Positions 6,679-7,757 of a stretch of 7,757 nucleotides of DNA are shown here, in pieces. The notes under the pieces were generated by a model. That model searched no databases and had not been told where the DNA came from. It was given only the letters and a program-made list of their open reading frames with translations. A program made the position numbers and the translations under genes. The stretch covers positions 1-7,757 of the forward strand of contig NZ_JAHKSN010000040.1 of the NCBI RefSeq assembly GCF_018863415.1. Direction: 5' to 3'. Origin of the DNA: Deinococcus aestuarii (GTDB lineage Bacteria > Deinococcota > Deinococci > Deinococcales > Deinococcaceae). Numbering within the stretch: position 1 is the stretch's first letter; each line of letters opens with the position of its first letter.

Positions 6679-7641
6679 ATGCCGCTGGACCCCAAAGTCA
6701 AAGCCACCCTCGACCAGCAAGCCGCCCTGCCTCCCCTCCACACCCTCCCGGTCGAGATGGTTCGCCAGGGCATCGCCAACTCGCTGCACCTGATGCCCAC
6801 CTCCAGTGCCCCCGTCGCCCGGGTCGAGAACCGCGCCCTCCCCGGTCCTGCCGGCGAATTGCCCGTCCGGGTCTACACGCCCCAGGGCCAGGGTCCCTTT
6901 TCGCTCGTCGTGTACTTTCACGGCGGCGGCTGGACCATCTGCACCCTCGACACCCACGACCCCATCTGCCGCGAACTCTGTGCGGGCGCTGGAGCCGTGG
7001 TGGTGAGCGTGGACTACCGCCTTGCCCCCGAGCATCCCTTTCCCGCCGCGCCCGACGACTGCTTTACCGCGACCCGGTGGGTGGCCGACCACGCGGCGGA
7101 ACTGGGTGGGGACCCGGAGCGGATCGTCGTGGCCGGGGACAGCGCGGGGGGCAACCTCGCGGCGGTCGTCGCCCTGCGCGCCCGGGACGAGGGCGGACCG
7201 GCGCTGCGGGGCCAACTGCTGATCTATCCGTCGACGGACCTTTTCGGGGAGACCGAATCCCGGCGGGTGAATGGGCAGGGGTACGGGTTGAGCACCGAGG
7301 ACATGCGCTGGTTTCGGGGGCACTACCTGTCGGACGCGGCGCACGCCGAGCATCCGCACGCCTCGCCCAGCCGGGCGGAGAGCCTGGCGGGGCTGCCGCC
7401 CGCGCTGGTGATCACGGCGGAATACGACCCGCTGCGGGACGAGGGCGAGGACTACGCCCGGGCTCTCCAGGCGGCGGGAGCGGAGGCCCAGTTGACCCGG
7501 TACGACGGGATGCACCACGGCTTCTTCGGGGGGGTGGGGGTGTACGACCAGACCCGCGCGGCGCTGGATGAGGCGAATGCCTGGCTGCGTGGGGTGCTGG
7601 GGGTGGCGGAGCGCGCCGCTCCCGCTGGACGTCAGGGCTAG
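6679..7641 (+). CDS. Alpha/beta hydrolase, HSL-family esterase/lipase
   Basis: 320 residues, the usual length of the bacterial hormone-sensitive-lipase (family IV) esterases, which hydrolyse short- to medium-chain carboxylic esters. No signal peptide is visible, so it should be cytoplasmic. Family motifs are complete: the oxyanion-hole HGGGW at 81-85, the DYRLAPEHPFPAA block after it, the nucleophile Ser155 in GDSAGG (153-158), the acid Asp250 in EYDPLRDEG, and the base His280 in HHGF. A helical cap is expected from the N-terminal 50 residues. The fold ends naturally at the ANAWLRGVL helix, followed by a short Ala/Pro-rich tail. The stop TAG lies within the CTAG at the IS junction, so the tail may or may not be original. 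The gene has its own ribosome binding site and stands 159 bases after the dinB remnant, so it is probably independent. The substrate cannot be deduced. Confidence 0.93.
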   Translation: MPLDPKVKATLDQQAALPPLHTLPVEMVRQGIANSLHLMPTSSAPVARVENRALPGPAGELPVRVYTPQGQGPFSLVVYFHGGGWTICTLDTHDPICRELCAGAGAVVVSVDYRLAPEHPFPAAPDDCFTATRWVADHAAELGGDPERIVVAGDSAGGNLAAVVALRARDEGGPALRGQLLIYPSTDLFGETESRRVNGQGYGLSTEDMRWFRGHYLSDAAHAEHPHASPSRAESLAGLPPALVITAEYDPLRDEGEDYARALQAAGAEAQLTRYDGMHHGFFGGVGVYDQTRAALDEANAWLRGVLGVAERAAPAGRQG

Positions 7642-7757
7642 AGGCTGGGCAAAGCCCTATCCAAAAAATGGCTTGATTTTCGCCAGCATCAGAACGCAAG
7701 CGGCAACAAAGTGAAAGCCGATCAGAGTAGAGGACAAGCGTTCTAAATCTCGTCCCA
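7638..7757 (-). mobile_element. 3' end of an insertion sequence (right copy, inverted)
   Basis: Reverse complement of the left-edge copy, identical over 7637-7756. Read on the minus strand it contains the transposase end (stop at 7659-7657), the same small hairpin, and the element end next to CTAG at 7638-7641. It abuts the stop codon of the hydrolase gene. The rest of the element would lie to the right of the window. With the left copy it forms an inverted pair whose transposase genes read toward the interior. Confidence 0.8.
7657..7755 (-). CDS. Transposase, C-terminal fragment (right copy, 5' end outside window)
   Basis: The minus strand encodes the same 32 residues as the left-edge fragment, ending at TAG (7659-7657), without a single difference. 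Absolute identity suggests that both copies are recent or belong to one active element. It could also reflect one repeat node collapsed at both ends of an assembly contig. The catalytic part is outside the window. Confidence 0.65.
   Translation of the reverse strand, partial: GRDLERLSSTLIGFHFVAACVLMLAKIKPFFG

Noticed and set aside
5865..6800. A 311-codon minus-strand frame, and another at 6088-6612
   Set aside because: Both run antisense through the dinB remnant, which has unmistakable family motifs. Their translations are Ser/Arg-rich and match nothing.
1..7757. CRISPR array, tRNA, rRNA, toxin-antitoxin or anti-phage defence locus
   Set aside because: I looked for short regular repeats, clover-leaf signatures and known defence motifs on both strands and saw none. 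The content is sensor kinases, a hydrolase, a dinB remnant and IS ends.

Overview
The window is high-GC bacterial DNA (strong G/C bias at third codon positions) dominated by PAS/GAF sensor kinases whose best-preserved kinase core is of the phytochrome-kinase type. This, and the general style of the proteins, suggests a Deinococcus or close relative. That is inference from composition and protein style, not from a marker gene.

Layout. (1) Bases 1-120 and 7637-7756 are exact reverse complements of each other. Each arm is the 3' end of the same insertion sequence: a transposase C-terminus with its stop codon, then the element end next to CTAG. The two copies face each other across the whole interior, either as a composite-transposon-like arrangement or because the window is an assembly contig that stops inside two copies of one repeat. 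(2) 119-1225 (+) is a PAS-histidine kinase that has lost its 5' end to the left copy but keeps all consensus kinase boxes. (3) 1226-1734 is a gap with no confident gene. (4) 1735-4335 (+) is an 866-residue PAS-GAF-GAF-GAF sensor kinase homologue. It keeps a histidine in its H-box but has lost the invariant N-box asparagine. (5) 4380-5582 (-), convergent with the previous gene, is a 400-residue PAS kinase homologue with an intact ATP-binding domain but no histidine in its H-box. (6) 5583-6108 is a gap with several small hairpins. (7) 6109-6519 (+) is the C-terminal little-finger part of DNA polymerase IV (dinB) without its catalytic part. (8) 6679-7641 (+) is a complete alpha/beta hydrolase of the hormone-sensitive-lipase (HSL) family. 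Its stop codon lies in the CTAG at the right insertion-sequence junction.

The region reads as an accessory, partly decaying island. It holds an IS-truncated kinase, a gene remnant and two intact but biochemically incomplete kinases, and no response regulator is encoded within it. The most interesting point is that the two convergent kinase genes lack complementary parts of the phosphotransfer machinery: one has a candidate phospho-acceptor, the other an intact ATPase. A trans-acting pair is therefore thinkable, though unproven. The hydrolase is the only gene that looks both complete and catalytically ordinary.
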